The notes: generated by a model from the sequence alone, not told the origin. A stretch of DNA of 64,000 nt from Actinomycetospora succinea (GCF_004363095.1 NZ_SNYO01000001.1:1240001-1304000), one strand, 5' to 3'. Shown: positions 6,926 through 19,026, numbered from the stretch's first letter. Translations and numbers: made by a program.

Positions 6926-8497
6926 TCACGGCGGGCACACCGTGCCCTGCTGCGGCAGGGTCCCGTCGCGCAGGTAGCCCGCGACGGCCGTGCGGACGCA
7001 CGGGGTGGCAGGGAAGGCGCCGTGACCGGCGCCGAGCCAGGTCACGAGGCTCGCCGACCCCAGCTGGGCCGCGGCGCGCTCGCTGCCCGGCAGCGGGGTG
7101 ATCGGGTCGCCGCGGGTGCCGAGCACGAGCGATGGCGGGCCGGTGGCGGCGCTCGGGGGCGCGATCTCGGTCGGCACGGGCCACGAGCTGCACAGCAGCG
7201 CGTCGTGCGCGAAGTACGCCCCGAACACCGGGTCGGCGGCCCGGGCCTGGCCCGCGTCGCGGGCGACCTGGTCGAGCGTGGGGCGCTCGAGGGTGTCGTT
7301 GCAGGTCAGCAGGATGCCGGCGTCGAACCCGCCGCCGTCGGCCTCCTCCGGCGCGAGGAGGTCGAGCACGCCCTTCGGGTCCCCCTGGCCGGCCGCCGCG
7401 ATCGCGGTGGCGAGCGCGGGCCAGCGCGCGGGCTCGCCGAGCCCGGTGACCAGCGCGCGGGTGGCGGTGCCGTCGGTGACCCGCCGCCCGGCCGGCCCGG
7501 ACAGGGGCGCGGCGTGCAGGTTGGTGAGGATGCCGGCGACCGCGCCCGCCGGGTCGGGGCCGAGCGGGCACTCCGGGCGTGCGGTGCAGTCGGCGGCGAA
7601 CGCGCCCAGCGCCTCGCGGGCCGCGCTCGCCCGTTCCCGGGCGCGCTGGGAGAACGACGTCGTCGCGTCCGGGACCCCGTCGAGCACCGTGCGGCCCACC
7701 GCCGTGGGGTGCCGGCGCACCCACGTCGCGGTCACCCCGGCGCCCTCGCCGACGCCCACGACGTGCATCTTCTCGACGCCGAGCGACGCGCGGACCTCCT
7801 CGAGGTCGTCGGCGTCGACCGCCGTGCGGAAGTCGGTGAGGGCGTTCTCGAGCACCTGCGTGCACGTCCGGGCCGCGGTCGCGGCGGCGTCGCGCAGCCC
7901 GGCGAGCGCCACCGGGTCGGCGGCGACCGGGTCGGCGTCGACCAGCGCCTCCCGCGTCGAGGGCGTGATGCAGTCGACCGGCTCGGAGTTGCCGGTGCCG
8001 CGCAGGTCGACGCCGTAGAGCGCGGTGCCCGCGAGCAGCGGCTCGGGGGCCGTCGCGGCGAGCCGGATCGCGCGGTCGCTGCCGCTCGGGCCGCCGGCCT
8101 CGCCCACCACGGCGATCGGGACCGGCCCGCCGGGCGGCAGCGGGCCGATGCTGACCTGCAGCACCCCGACCTCCGCGCGCGACGACCCGCCCCCGCCGAC
8201 CGGGACGCTCTGGCAGCCGAAGCGCAGGTCGCGGCCCCCGAGCTCGGCGGGTGCGACGGTGGCCCGGATCTCGGCGGTGCAGTCGGTGAACCCGGCGCCC
8301 GCCCCCGGCGCGGGGACCAGCGGCGGGAGCAGCCCCGGCGCGGGCCCCGGCGCCGAGCCCTCCGGCGCGGGCTCCGACGTCGGCGGCTCGTCGACGACGG
8401 TGGCCACCGGCGGCCGCTGCGACGGCCCCACCGCGCAGGCGCCCAGGAGGGCGGCGCCCAGAACGAGCACCAGGGCCGCTCTGACGGGTCGGGGCAC
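6926..8497 (-). CDS. TAP-like alpha/beta hydrolase lipoprotein lacking the catalytic serine
   Basis: This 523-residue protein resembles the secreted tripeptidyl-aminopeptidase (TAP/SlpD) family. It begins with a lipoprotein signal: RAALVLVLGAALLGAC gives a lipobox with Cys21, so the protein should be anchored outside the membrane. A Pro/Gly-rich linker follows (about residues 30-75). The family's nucleophile elbow should read Gly-x-Ser-x-Gly, but here it is VGVGEGAG, with Gly250 (codon 7748-7750) in place of Ser. The other triad members appear to be kept: Asp464 in GTRGDPITP and His492 in GAGHGAF. It may therefore be a binding protein rather than a peptidase. GTG 8497 is preceded by AGGAG at good spacing. 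It is divergent from ligC. Confidence 0.8.
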   Translation of the reverse strand: MPRPVRAALVLVLGAALLGACAVGPSQRPPVATVVDEPPTSEPAPEGSAPGPAPGLLPPLVPAPGAGAGFTDCTAEIRATVAPAELGGRDLRFGCQSVPVGGGGSSRAEVGVLQVSIGPLPPGGPVPIAVVGEAGGPSGSDRAIRLAATAPEPLLAGTALYGVDLRGTGNSEPVDCITPSTREALVDADPVAADPVALAGLRDAAATAARTCTQVLENALTDFRTAVDADDLEEVRASLGVEKMHVVGVGEGAGVTATWVRRHPTAVGRTVLDGVPDATTSFSQRARERASAAREALGAFAADCTARPECPLGPDPAGAVAGILTNLHAAPLSGPAGRRVTDGTATRALVTGLGEPARWPALATAIAAAGQGDPKGVLDLLAPEEADGGGFDAGILLTCNDTLERPTLDQVARDAGQARAADPVFGAYFAHDALLCSSWPVPTEIAPPSAATGPPSLVLGTRGDPITPLPGSERAAAQLGSASLVTWLGAGHGAFPATPCVRTAVAGYLRDGTLPQQGTVCPP

Positions 8498-8596
8498 GCG
8501 CGCTGCTCCTGATTCGTGACGATCTTCCGGTGGGTCCCACCCGCGAGTCTGACGGCCACGGGTGGCGTCGCCGTGAGGGGGCGGGAAGATACCGAC

Positions 8597-9667
8597 GTGG
8601 ACCTGCCCGTGATGCCGCCCGTCGCCCCGATGCTGGCCAAGGCCGTCCCGGAGATCCCCGCCGGGCAACACTACGAGCCGAAGTGGGACGGCTTCCGGTC
8701 GGTGGTCTTCCGCGACGGCGACGAGGTCGAGATCGGCAGCCGCAACGAGAAGCCGATGACCCGCTACTTCCCGGAGCTCGTCGAGGCGTTCCGGGCGGCG
8801 CTCCCGCCGCGCTGCGTCATCGACGGCGAGATCGTCGTCGTGGACGCCGAGGGCACCGGCCTGGACTTCGAGGCGCTGCTGCAGCGGGTGCACCCGGCCG
8901 CCTCGCGGGTGAAGAAGCTGTCCGTCGAGACCCCGGCCCACTTCGTCGCGTTCGACCTCCTGGCCCTCGGCGACGACGACCTCACCGGCCTGCCCTTCAC
9001 CGAGCGGCGCGCCCGGCTGGCCGAGGTCGTCGGCGGGCTCGAGCGCCCCGACGTGCACCTGACGCCGATGACCGAGGACCTCGACACCGCCCGCGGCTGG
9101 TTCGAGCAGTTCGAGGGCGCCGGGCTCGACGGGCTCATCGCCAAGAAGGCGGACCTGACCTACCAGCCCGACAAGCGGGTCATGAGCAAGATCAAGCACG
9201 AGCGCACCGCCGACTGCGTCGTGGCGGGCTACCGGGTCCACAAGTCGGGTCCCGACGCGCTGGGCTCGCTGCTGCTCGGGCTCTACACCGAGGACGGGTC
9301 GCTGCAGAGCATCGGCGTGATCGGCGCGTTCCCGATGGCGAAGCGCAAGGAGCTGTTCGCCGAGCTCCAGCCGCTGGTCACCTCGTTCGAGGGCCACCCG
9401 TGGGCCTGGGCGGCGCAGGAGGAGGGCACCCGCACGCCCCGCGAGGCCGAGCACAGCCGGTGGAACGCGCAGAAGGACCTGTCCTTCGTGCCGCTGCGCC
9501 CGGAGCTCGTCGTCGAGGTCAAGTACGACCACATGGAAGGCGTGCGCTTCCGGCACACCGCGCAGTTCAAGCGGTGGCGGCCGGACCGCGACCCGGCGTC
9601 GTGCACCTTCGAACAGCTCGACCGGCCGGTGCGGTTCGACCTGGCGGAGGTGCTGACCGCCAGGTAG
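8597..9667 (+). CDS. ligC: ATP-dependent DNA ligase (LigC-type)
   Basis: This 356-residue ATP-dependent ligase contains only the nucleotidyltransferase and OB domains. The adenylated lysine lies in motif I, EPKWDGFRSV (about residue 27). Later motifs include IDGEIVVVD (motif III/IV region), LDGLIAKK (motif IV), and VMSKIKHERTADCVV (motif V). The C-terminal OB domain follows, with VVEVKYDHMEGVRFRHTAQF near the end. The lack of polymerase or nuclease domains separates it from LigD; actinobacterial LigC enzymes are thought to work in alternative end joining or base-excision repair. I place the start at GTG 8597 (VDLPVMPPVAPMLA), because upstream in-frame residues are not ligase-like and would run towards the divergent lipoprotein gene. 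Its stop abuts the convergent amaP stop with no gap. Confidence 0.92.
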   Translation: MDLPVMPPVAPMLAKAVPEIPAGQHYEPKWDGFRSVVFRDGDEVEIGSRNEKPMTRYFPELVEAFRAALPPRCVIDGEIVVVDAEGTGLDFEALLQRVHPAASRVKKLSVETPAHFVAFDLLALGDDDLTGLPFTERRARLAEVVGGLERPDVHLTPMTEDLDTARGWFEQFEGAGLDGLIAKKADLTYQPDKRVMSKIKHERTADCVVAGYRVHKSGPDALGSLLLGLYTEDGSLQSIGVIGAFPMAKRKELFAELQPLVTSFEGHPWAWAAQEEGTRTPREAEHSRWNAQKDLSFVPLRPELVVEVKYDHMEGVRFRHTAQFKRWRPDRDPASCTFEQLDRPVRFDLAEVLTAR

Positions 9668-10273
9668 CTACTCCACCCGCGCCGGCGTCGGCGCCGAGCT
9701 GGCGTCGAGCTCCAGGCGCACGGCCGTGGGCAGGGCGGACACGGCGAACGCCTCGCGGGCGCGGGCGAGGACCCGTCCGTCGAGCTCGGCCCACACGTCG
9801 CGGACGTCGGTGCCCTCGACCAGGGTCAGCGCGATCCGCAGGGCCGGCTTCTCCGGGTTCCCGACGAGCCGCACGCGCGCCCGGCTCACGCCGTTGATCG
9901 TCTCGGCGTCGTGGCGCACGGCGTCGCAGATCGCGGCGTGCTCGACGGTCAGCCGCTCGCCCGGCAGCTCGGAGAGCGACACGTCGGGCCGCGGCTCGGG
10001 GCGCAGGGAGCGCAGCGTCCACCAGAGACCGATGACGAAGAGCAGGACGCCGACGCCGATGGCGATCCAGCGGGTGGCGCTCGCGTGGGTCACCACCCAG
10101 AGCACGGCGATCGGGTCGATCACCGGGCGCTGGGCGCGGTTGGCGCCGAACACGCCGTACCCCACGAGCAGCACGAGCACCGACGCGGCGACCAGGACGA
10201 GGCCCAGGATCGTGGTGAGCGTCCGGTCGCCCCCGGCGGAGCGGGCGACGGCCTTGCGGGAGCGGCGGCTCAC
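9668..10273 (-). CDS. amaP: AmaP-like membrane anchor for Asp23 proteins
   Basis: This 201-residue membrane protein is the last gene of the Asp23 operon. Two hydrophobic segments lie at about residues 20-45 (ILGLVLVAASVLVLLVGYGV) and 65-88 (WIAIGVGVLLFVIGLWWTL), joined by a short loop, and are followed by a soluble C-terminal domain of about 105 residues. In Gram-positive bacteria AmaP anchors Asp23 beneath the membrane, and this topology and gene context match. The soluble part (AICDAVRHDAETINGVSRAR) itself resembles an Asp23-type fold. The start is GTG 10273, overlapping the DUF6286 gene by four bases. Assignment rests on topology and neighbours more than on sequence identity. Confidence 0.75.
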   Translation of the reverse strand: MSRRSRKAVARSAGGDRTLTTILGLVLVAASVLVLLVGYGVFGANRAQRPVIDPIAVLWVVTHASATRWIAIGVGVLLFVIGLWWTLRSLRPEPRPDVSLSELPGERLTVEHAAICDAVRHDAETINGVSRARVRLVGNPEKPALRIALTLVEGTDVRDVWAELDGRVLARAREAFAVSALPTAVRLELDASSAPTPARVE

Positions 10274-10803
10274 TTGACCCCCTTGGTGGTGGTGACGGAC
10301 ACCGACACGCGCGGCCGGCGGGCCAGCGGGAGCCGGACGAGCATCTCGGCGACCCGCTCGCGCACGGCCTCGCGGACCCCCTCGGCGGGGTCGAGCGTCG
10401 CCGCCTTGACGGTGATCTTCGAGGACGAGGCGACCACCGACGCCGAGACGACGTCGTCGTGCGACCGGACCTCGTGGCCCACGGCGCGTGCCAGCGAGCG
10501 GGGCGAGGTGGTGACCGTGACCTCGGGAACCGGGTCGGCGAGGAAGACGTCGTGGCGGCGGGCCACCAGGCCCAGGACCAGCACGAACAGCCCGATCACG
10601 CCCACGGCGATCGCGGTGGCGCGGACCGACCCGGACTGCCAGGTCAGGCCCTCGACGGCCGTGCGCCAGGCCGGCCACGGCACGACGAGCGGGCTCGAGG
10701 CGGGCGCGATCCAGGCCGTGACCGTCTCGACCAGCAGGGCGAGGCCGACCACGGCCAGCAGGAGGCCGAACAGCGGCGCGAGCACGCGCAGGAGCAGGCG
10801 CAC
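10270..10803 (-). CDS. DUF6286-type membrane protein of the Asp23 operon
   Basis: This 177-residue protein has two transmembrane helices at about residues 5-30 (VLAPLFGLLLAVVGLALLVE) and 62-82 (ATAIAVGVIGLFVLVLGLVA). A cytoplasmic domain of about 90 residues follows, with the look of an alkaline-shock fold (TTSPRSLARAVGHEVRSHDD, then two beta strands ending VSVSVTTTKG). The plan parallels AmaP immediately downstream, so the two may be diverged duplicates forming a heteromeric anchor. It starts with GTG and sits three bases after the Asp23 stop. Function is known only by association with envelope-stress operons. Confidence 0.7.
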   Translation of the reverse strand: MRLLLRVLAPLFGLLLAVVGLALLVETVTAWIAPASSPLVVPWPAWRTAVEGLTWQSGSVRATAIAVGVIGLFVLVLGLVARRHDVFLADPVPEVTVTTSPRSLARAVGHEVRSHDDVVSASVVASSSKITVKAATLDPAEGVREAVRERVAEMLVRLPLARRPRVSVSVTTTKGVK

Positions 10804-10806
10804 TTC

Positions 10807-11241
10807 TCACTCCGTCCGGGAGGCGGGGGCCCGGGAGGGCGCCCGCAGAGCGGGGTCGGTCAGCGCGGAGACGCCGATGTCGAGCGAGCGCACGCGGTAG
10901 GGCGTCAGCTCCTGCACGCGCTCGCGGACGGCGTCGCGCACGGCGGCGGCGCTGTCGGCGATCCGCGCCGGGTAGGCCAGCGGGACCTCGAGGCGCAGGT
11001 CGACCTGCTCGCCGTAGCCCGAGACCTTGGCGCTGGTCCCGGACTCGCCGAGGTCCAGCCCGGCCAGCCGGCGCTGGGTGCGCACCGTGCCCGGGGTGCG
11101 GTCCGCGGCGTACTCCGCGATCTTGCGGACCACGGAGAGCGAGACGTCGAGGCGGCCGCGCTCGGCGGCCTCGTCGGTCTCGTCGGCGCTCTCCGGGACG
11201 GGCACCCCGGTCGGCACGGTGACGTCGGTCGGGGTGCTCAT
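10807..11241 (-). CDS. Asp23/Gls24-family envelope stress protein (second copy)
   Basis: This 144-residue soluble protein has a variable acidic N-terminus (about 28 residues), then an Asp23 domain: LDVSLSVVRKIAEYAADRTP, a strand block VSGYGEQVDLRLEVPLAYPA, and a helix IADSAAAVRDAVRERVQELT leading to a final strand RSLDIGVSAL. Family members coat the inner membrane face and take part in cell-envelope homeostasis. It is more divergent than the copy at 12102. The ATG overlaps the stop of the DUF2273 gene (ATGA), showing tight translational coupling. Confidence 0.82.
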   Translation of the reverse strand: MSTPTDVTVPTGVPVPESADETDEAAERGRLDVSLSVVRKIAEYAADRTPGTVRTQRRLAGLDLGESGTSAKVSGYGEQVDLRLEVPLAYPARIADSAAAVRDAVRERVQELTPYRVRSLDIGVSALTDPALRAPSRAPASRTE

Positions 11242-11417
11242 TTGTCGCGGCCGCGCCCGACGAACTGGTTGACGTCGAGCTCGCCGTCGAGCACGCGCCC
11301 GACGACGAAGCCCAGGACGCCGAGGACCAGGGCGATGAAGAAGCCCTGGAGACCGCCGGCGGCGGCCGCCACGCCCAGGATGAGGCCGACGAACATGCCG
11401 GCGCGGGTGGCGCTCAT
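11238..11417 (-). CDS. DUF2273-like small membrane protein
   Basis: This 59-residue protein is mostly one long hydrophobic stretch (MFVGLILGVAAAAGGLQGFF, then IALVLGVLGFVVGRVLDG), enough for two short transmembrane helices. It ends in a polar tail, ELDVNQFVGRGRDK. DUF2273 microproteins are a standard part of Asp23 operons, and the glycine-rich helix pair fits. I start it at ATG 11417, which has a GGAGGTAG ribosome site nine bases upstream; a longer frame exists but lacks one. It overlaps the following Asp23 gene by four bases. Confidence 0.8.
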   Translation of the reverse strand: MSATRAGMFVGLILGVAAAAGGLQGFFIALVLGVLGFVVGRVLDGELDVNQFVGRGRDK

Positions 11418-11471
11418 GACCACTACCTCCACGATGTGCAGGCCCCGCACGGGTCGGCGGGGCCGGAAGTC

Positions 11472-11726
11472 CTACAGCACGCGGGCGGTCCCGCGGCGCG
11501 GGTCGTACCGGCGGGCCAGGCGACGCCCGAACCGCCCGAGGCGGGCGATGCGGCCGTCGGGGACGACCACGATCGGCGCGTCGAACCGCGGGTCGTCCGG
11601 GGCCGGGTACCGGGTGGCGGCCCGGTGGGTCGCCAGCCCCTCCCGGAAGGCGACCGGGTCGCCGCCGACGTCGGGGTGGTGCGCACGGACGAACGCCCGC
11701 AGGGCGGCCCGTGCGTCACCGGTCAT
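11472..11726 (-). CDS. J-domain-like microprotein within the Asp23 operon
   Basis: This 84-residue protein resembles the second half of a DnaJ J-domain: RAALRAFVRAHHPDVGGDPV carries the His-Pro-Asp tripeptide in the expected HPDxGGD setting, followed by a helix (AFREGLATHRAATR) like J-domain helix III. The first J-domain helix is missing or very short. The C-terminal half is basic (RLGRFGRRLARRYDPRRGTA) with a strand PIVVVPDGRIARL. If the tripeptide is functional it would recruit an Hsp70-type chaperone to the Asp23/AmaP complex; that is inference. The start overlaps the preceding gene by 11 bases and 54 bases separate it from the DUF2273 gene, so it is part of the operon. Confidence 0.65.
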   Translation of the reverse strand: MTGDARAALRAFVRAHHPDVGGDPVAFREGLATHRAATRYPAPDDPRFDAPIVVVPDGRIARLGRFGRRLARRYDPRRGTARVL

Positions 11727-12105
11727 GCGACGTCTCCGACGACGGCAGCTCCAGGTCGGTGACGGTGACGTCGACCCGCCGGTTGCCCGAGGCGCCCGCG
11801 ACGATCCGCCGCAGCTCGGCGGCCGTCGCGGTCACCGGGGCGCCGAAGCGCAGGACGACGGCGATCCGGTCGGGCTCCCCGGCGTCGCCGAGCACGATGC
11901 CGGGCAGCCGGCGACCCGGCAGGTAGGTCGCCAGCGTGCCGAACGGGCCGCCGGAGAGCGCCGCCACCGCGGGGTGGGCGAGCAGCGCCTCGGCGATCCG
12001 TTCGGGCAGCGGGCCGAGTCCCGGGGCCTCCGGGGACCCCGGGGCCACGGCGGCCCCGGGCGGATGGGCCGCCGACACCCGCGCGGCGTGGTCGGGCGTG
12101 CTCAC
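11716..12105 (-). CDS. Hypothetical protein of the Asp23 operon
   Basis: I do not recognise this 129-residue soluble protein. It has an Ala/Pro-rich start, then a helix LGPLPERIAEALLAHPAVAA, a Gly-rich turn, a strand-turn-strand LATYLPGRRLPGIVLGD, a strand RIAVVLRFGAPV, a helix AAELRRIVAGASG, and a final strand RRVDVTVTDLEL. That helix-strand order is what one expects of a diverged Asp23-like or polymerising subunit. It is translationally coupled at both ends: GTG 12105 overlaps the upstream Asp23 stop by four bases, and its own stop overlaps the J-like gene by 11. It has no membrane segment. Confidence 0.75.
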   Translation of the reverse strand: MSTPDHAARVSAAHPPGAAVAPGSPEAPGLGPLPERIAEALLAHPAVAALSGGPFGTLATYLPGRRLPGIVLGDAGEPDRIAVVLRFGAPVTATAAELRRIVAGASGNRRVDVTVTDLELPSSETSHDR

Positions 12106-12605
12106 TCGACGCGCGTCGACGGCTGGCTGGGCGCCGCCTCGCCGTTGTCGTCGTCGTCGCCCGGCATGTGGATGTCGTTGACGGCGATGTTGACCTCGAT
12201 CACCTCGAGGCCGGTCATCTGCTCGACGGCGGCGATGACGTTGCGGCGCACGGCGCGGGCGAGCTCGACGATGCCGGCGCCGTACTCGACGACGATGTCG
12301 AGGTCGATCGCGGCCTGCTTCTCGCCGACCTCGACCTGGACGCCGGCGGCCTGCGAGGTGCCGCTGCCGCCGGGGATGCGCTCGCGGATGGCGCCGAAGG
12401 CGCGCGAGACGCCCCCGCCCATCGAGTACACGCCGGAGACGTCGCGGGCGGCGATGCCGGCGATCTTCTGGACCACGCCGGAGGCGATGGTGGTCTTGCC
12501 CTGCCCCGTGTCGTCGGCGAGGCGGGCCGGGGTCGCACCCCCGGTCCGTCCGCTCGACACGGCTGCGGCCTCGGAGCCGGTGGCGGTGCTGGGGCTCTGC
12601 GTCAT
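12102..12605 (-). CDS. Asp23/Gls24-family envelope stress protein (first gene of operon)
   Basis: This 167-residue protein is the clearest Asp23 in the window. After a Ser/Thr/Gly-rich N-terminus of about 38 residues come TTIASGVVQKIAGIAARDVS, a strand region VQVEVGEKQAAIDLDIVVEY, the helix GIVELARAVRRNVIAAVEQM, and the closing strand LEVIEVNIAVNDIHMPGD. An AGGAG site lies ten bases before the ATG. It heads the seven-gene cluster running down to 9668, each gene overlapping or nearly touching the next. A GGGTAC box lies about 66-71 bases upstream. The acidic C-terminal tail (residues about 147-155) may be disordered. Confidence 0.92.
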   Translation of the reverse strand: MTQSPSTATGSEAAAVSSGRTGGATPARLADDTGQGKTTIASGVVQKIAGIAARDVSGVYSMGGGVSRAFGAIRERIPGGSGTSQAAGVQVEVGEKQAAIDLDIVVEYGAGIVELARAVRRNVIAAVEQMTGLEVIEVNIAVNDIHMPGDDDDNGEAAPSQPSTRVE

Positions 12606-12670
12606 GGTGTGGCGCTCCTGGGTGCGCTGGCGTCTCGGACTGGTGGCCGGGCGGGCCGGTTGCCGACCCG

Positions 12671-12676
12671 GTACCC
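12671..12676 (-). promoter_or_regulatory. Possible sigma-B-type -10 element (GGGTAC) for the Asp23 operon
   Basis: The minus strand reads GGGTAC here, about 66 bases before the first Asp23 ATG. GGGTAC/T is the -10 consensus of actinobacterial sigma-B/F-type factors. I could not find a matching GTTT-like -35 at 14-17 bases, so this is only a weak candidate. Confidence 0.25.
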
Positions 12677-12711
12677 GTGAGACACCGCAGGCGCCGGAAC
12701 GTCATGCGGTG

Positions 12712-13488
12712 TCACTCGAAAGGAGTAATGAGGTACCGCAGGAGCAGCCCGTCCCCGTGCCGGAGCACGTCCGCGAGGTGCAGGGGCCGCGGGTCGTCGA
12801 GGGCGGGCCCGGCGACGATCCGGTCGATCCCCCCGCCGGCGAGCTGGGGCGCGAGGCTCAGACAGAGCTCGTCGACCCGGCCGGCGGCGAGCAGCGCGCC
12901 GAACAGCGCCGGGCCGCCCTCGCAGAGCACGCGGTGCAGACCCCGCGCGGCGAGGGCGGCGAGCACGGCGTCGGGGTCGGTGGCGCCGGGGTCGTCACCG
13001 CTGGCGGCGACCACCTCGCCGTCCACCCCGGCGCCGCCCAGCCGCGCCCGGGCGTCGTCGGCGTGCGCCGCGGCGACGAGCACCAGCGGCGGCACCGAGG
13101 TGTCGGTGAACAGGCCCGCGCCGGGGTCGAGGTCGCCGCGGGTGCTGACGACGGCGATCGGCGGGACCGCCGCCTGGCCGCGGGCCCGCCGGCGCTCGCG
13201 GCGCTCGGGGGTGGTGCGCGCGCCGCGGTAGCGCTCGGCGCGCGCCGTGCCCGCCCCGACGAGCACGACGTCGGCGAGCTCGCGCAGCACCCCGAACACC
13301 TCGCGGTCGCCGGGCGCGTGCAGGCCGGTGGACAGGCCGCCGACGGCCACGGCACCGTCCGCGCTGGCGACGAAATTCACCCGCACCCAGGGGCGGCCGG
13401 GGTCCGGGGGATAGGCGTAGCGGCGCGCGAGGTCGTCCCGGTCGAGTGCCGTGCCGTCGTGTTCGGGGGCCGGGTCGACCTCCCTCAC
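12712..13488 (-). CDS. Pyrimidine reductase family (RibD C-terminal-like) protein
   Basis: This 258-residue protein has the RibD_C/dihydrofolate-reductase fold. WVRVNFVASADGAVAVGGLS is the first strand and nucleotide loop, followed by VFGVLRELADVVLVGAGTAR, a central VVSTRGDLDPGAGL, and the late glycine motif RVLCEGGPALFGALLAAGRV. The order matches stand-alone 'pyrimidine reductase family' proteins that reduce a pyrimidine or pterin-like substrate with NADPH; the true substrate is unknown. No deaminase domain is present, so it is not a full RibD. It starts at GTG 13488, overlapping the DUF3072 gene by four bases. Four further members of this fold cluster at 29-33 kb. Confidence 0.82.
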   Translation of the reverse strand: MREVDPAPEHDGTALDRDDLARRYAYPPDPGRPWVRVNFVASADGAVAVGGLSTGLHAPGDREVFGVLRELADVVLVGAGTARAERYRGARTTPERRERRRARGQAAVPPIAVVSTRGDLDPGAGLFTDTSVPPLVLVAAAHADDARARLGGAGVDGEVVAASGDDPGATDPDAVLAALAARGLHRVLCEGGPALFGALLAAGRVDELCLSLAPQLAGGGIDRIVAGPALDDPRPLHLADVLRHGDGLLLRYLITPFE

Positions 13489-14012
13489 GAACCGGCCTTC
13501 TGGCGCAGGTCGTCGATCGCCCGCGACGCCTGCGACTTGGTCAGCCCGGTCGGCGGCTCGACGCCCGCCTGTTGCGACAGCGTTTCGAGATAGCTCGCCT
13601 GGGGCCCGGTCATGGGCTCGTCGCCCGTCACCCATTCGGTGGTCGGGCGCTCCTGGCGGGAGAGGTCGGGGGAGTCGCCCTCTCCGGACCCGGACGATCC
13701 CTCACCGGGAGTCACCGAACCCTGGAGCCGCTCGATCTCGTCGGACGCCTGGGCCTTGGTGAGGCCGGACGGCGGAGCCTCTCCGGCCTGGTGGGCGAGG
13801 GTCTCCAGGTAACTGGCCTGGGGTCCGGTCATGGGCTCGTCACCGGTGACCCAGGCCGAGTTGTCCTTCGCCGCGGGGGAGTCGTCGCCGGGGGTCTTCA
13901 CCGCGTGCGGATCGGGCGCCGCGCCGCTGTCGCCGTCGTACCCTGCGGTAGCGGGCTCTTGGCCCGACGGTGTGTCGTCGGTCAGACTGGTCGGCGTGTC
14001 GGGATCGGTCAT
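13485..14012 (-). CDS. Protein with two DUF3072 repeats
   Basis: This 175-residue acidic, soluble protein carries two copies of a roughly 50-residue DUF3072 unit at about residues 52-95 and 125-172. Each begins WVTGDEPMTGPQASYLETL and continues with an 'AG..PP.GLTK.QAS..I..L' helix pair. The units are nearly identical at the protein level and similar at the DNA level (about 13560-13640 and 13770-13855), so the duplication looks fairly recent. The N-terminus and linker are Ser/Gly/Asp-rich and probably disordered. DUF3072 proteins are small stress-associated actinobacterial proteins of unknown function. A strong sigma-B-like promoter lies upstream, and GAGGAG precedes the ATG. It is co-transcribed with the reductase downstream. 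Confidence 0.85.
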   Translation of the reverse strand: MTDPDTPTSLTDDTPSGQEPATAGYDGDSGAAPDPHAVKTPGDDSPAAKDNSAWVTGDEPMTGPQASYLETLAHQAGEAPPSGLTKAQASDEIERLQGSVTPGEGSSGSGEGDSPDLSRQERPTTEWVTGDEPMTGPQASYLETLSQQAGVEPPTGLTKSQASRAIDDLRQKAGS

Positions 14013-14120
14013 GAGCACTCCTCGCTCGTCGGGCGACGTCGCCGCGGCCGGCCTGCCCGGCCGCGACCCGTACGGTGATACCGGAGGTGCTTCGAACAGA
14101 CGTTCGAGGCACTGAGCCGG

Positions 14121-14145
14121 ATACCCCCTCAACGGCGAGGGACAC
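14121..14145 (-). promoter_or_regulatory. Sigma-B/F-type promoter candidate for the DUF3072 gene
   Basis: On the minus strand GTGT (14142-14145) is followed after 15 bases by GGGTAT (14121-14126). This fits the GTTT-N15-17-GGGTAT pattern of actinobacterial general-stress sigma factors with one mismatch. The transcript would start near 14113 and have a leader of about 100 bases before the ATG at 14012. Confidence 0.5.
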
Positions 14146-14314
14146 CTCCTCCGGCCGACCACGATTCGTGTCCGATCCGGGTTGCTGCGCTATGGCGATC
14201 AGCACTCTTTCGGACGCGGCCGCTTGGTGCGCTGCGACGGGCGCGGAGGTTAACGTCGCATTGCCCCTCCGGTCGTCCACCACGGACACCACGACCGGTG
14301 CGCCGGGGCCTCTC

Positions 14315-14344
14315 CCTCCGACGAGCGCCACAGCGCTCCGGAGG
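14315..14344 (+). promoter_or_regulatory. Hairpin in the gltB leader
   Basis: CCTCCG pairs with CGGAGG and, inside it, GAGCGC pairs with GCGCTC around a CACA loop; only two bases (AC) bulge out on the 5' side. It lies about 70 bases before the gltB start, in the 400-base gap between the DUF3072 gene and gltB. After it the leader is C/A-rich and unstructured until the GGAGG site. It could be an attenuator or a protein-binding site. I could not place the gltB promoter. Confidence 0.4.
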
Positions 14345-14412
14345 ACCCACGACCACCACGCCGGACCCCGGCACCACCACCACCTGCGCGGAAGCGACGA
14401 TCGGAGGCGAAC

Positions 14413-19018
<4,606 letters not shown>

Positions 19019-19026
<8 letters not shown>

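Noticed and set aside
8516-8596. An earlier in-frame start for ligC
   Set aside because: The extra residues are not ligase-like and run back towards the divergent lipoprotein gene; GTG 8597 gives the normal N-terminus.
12671-12705. A complete sigma-B promoter for the Asp23 operon
   Set aside because: Only the GGGTAC -10 is present; no GTTT-like -35 occurs at 14-17 bases, so I kept it only as a weak -10 candidate.
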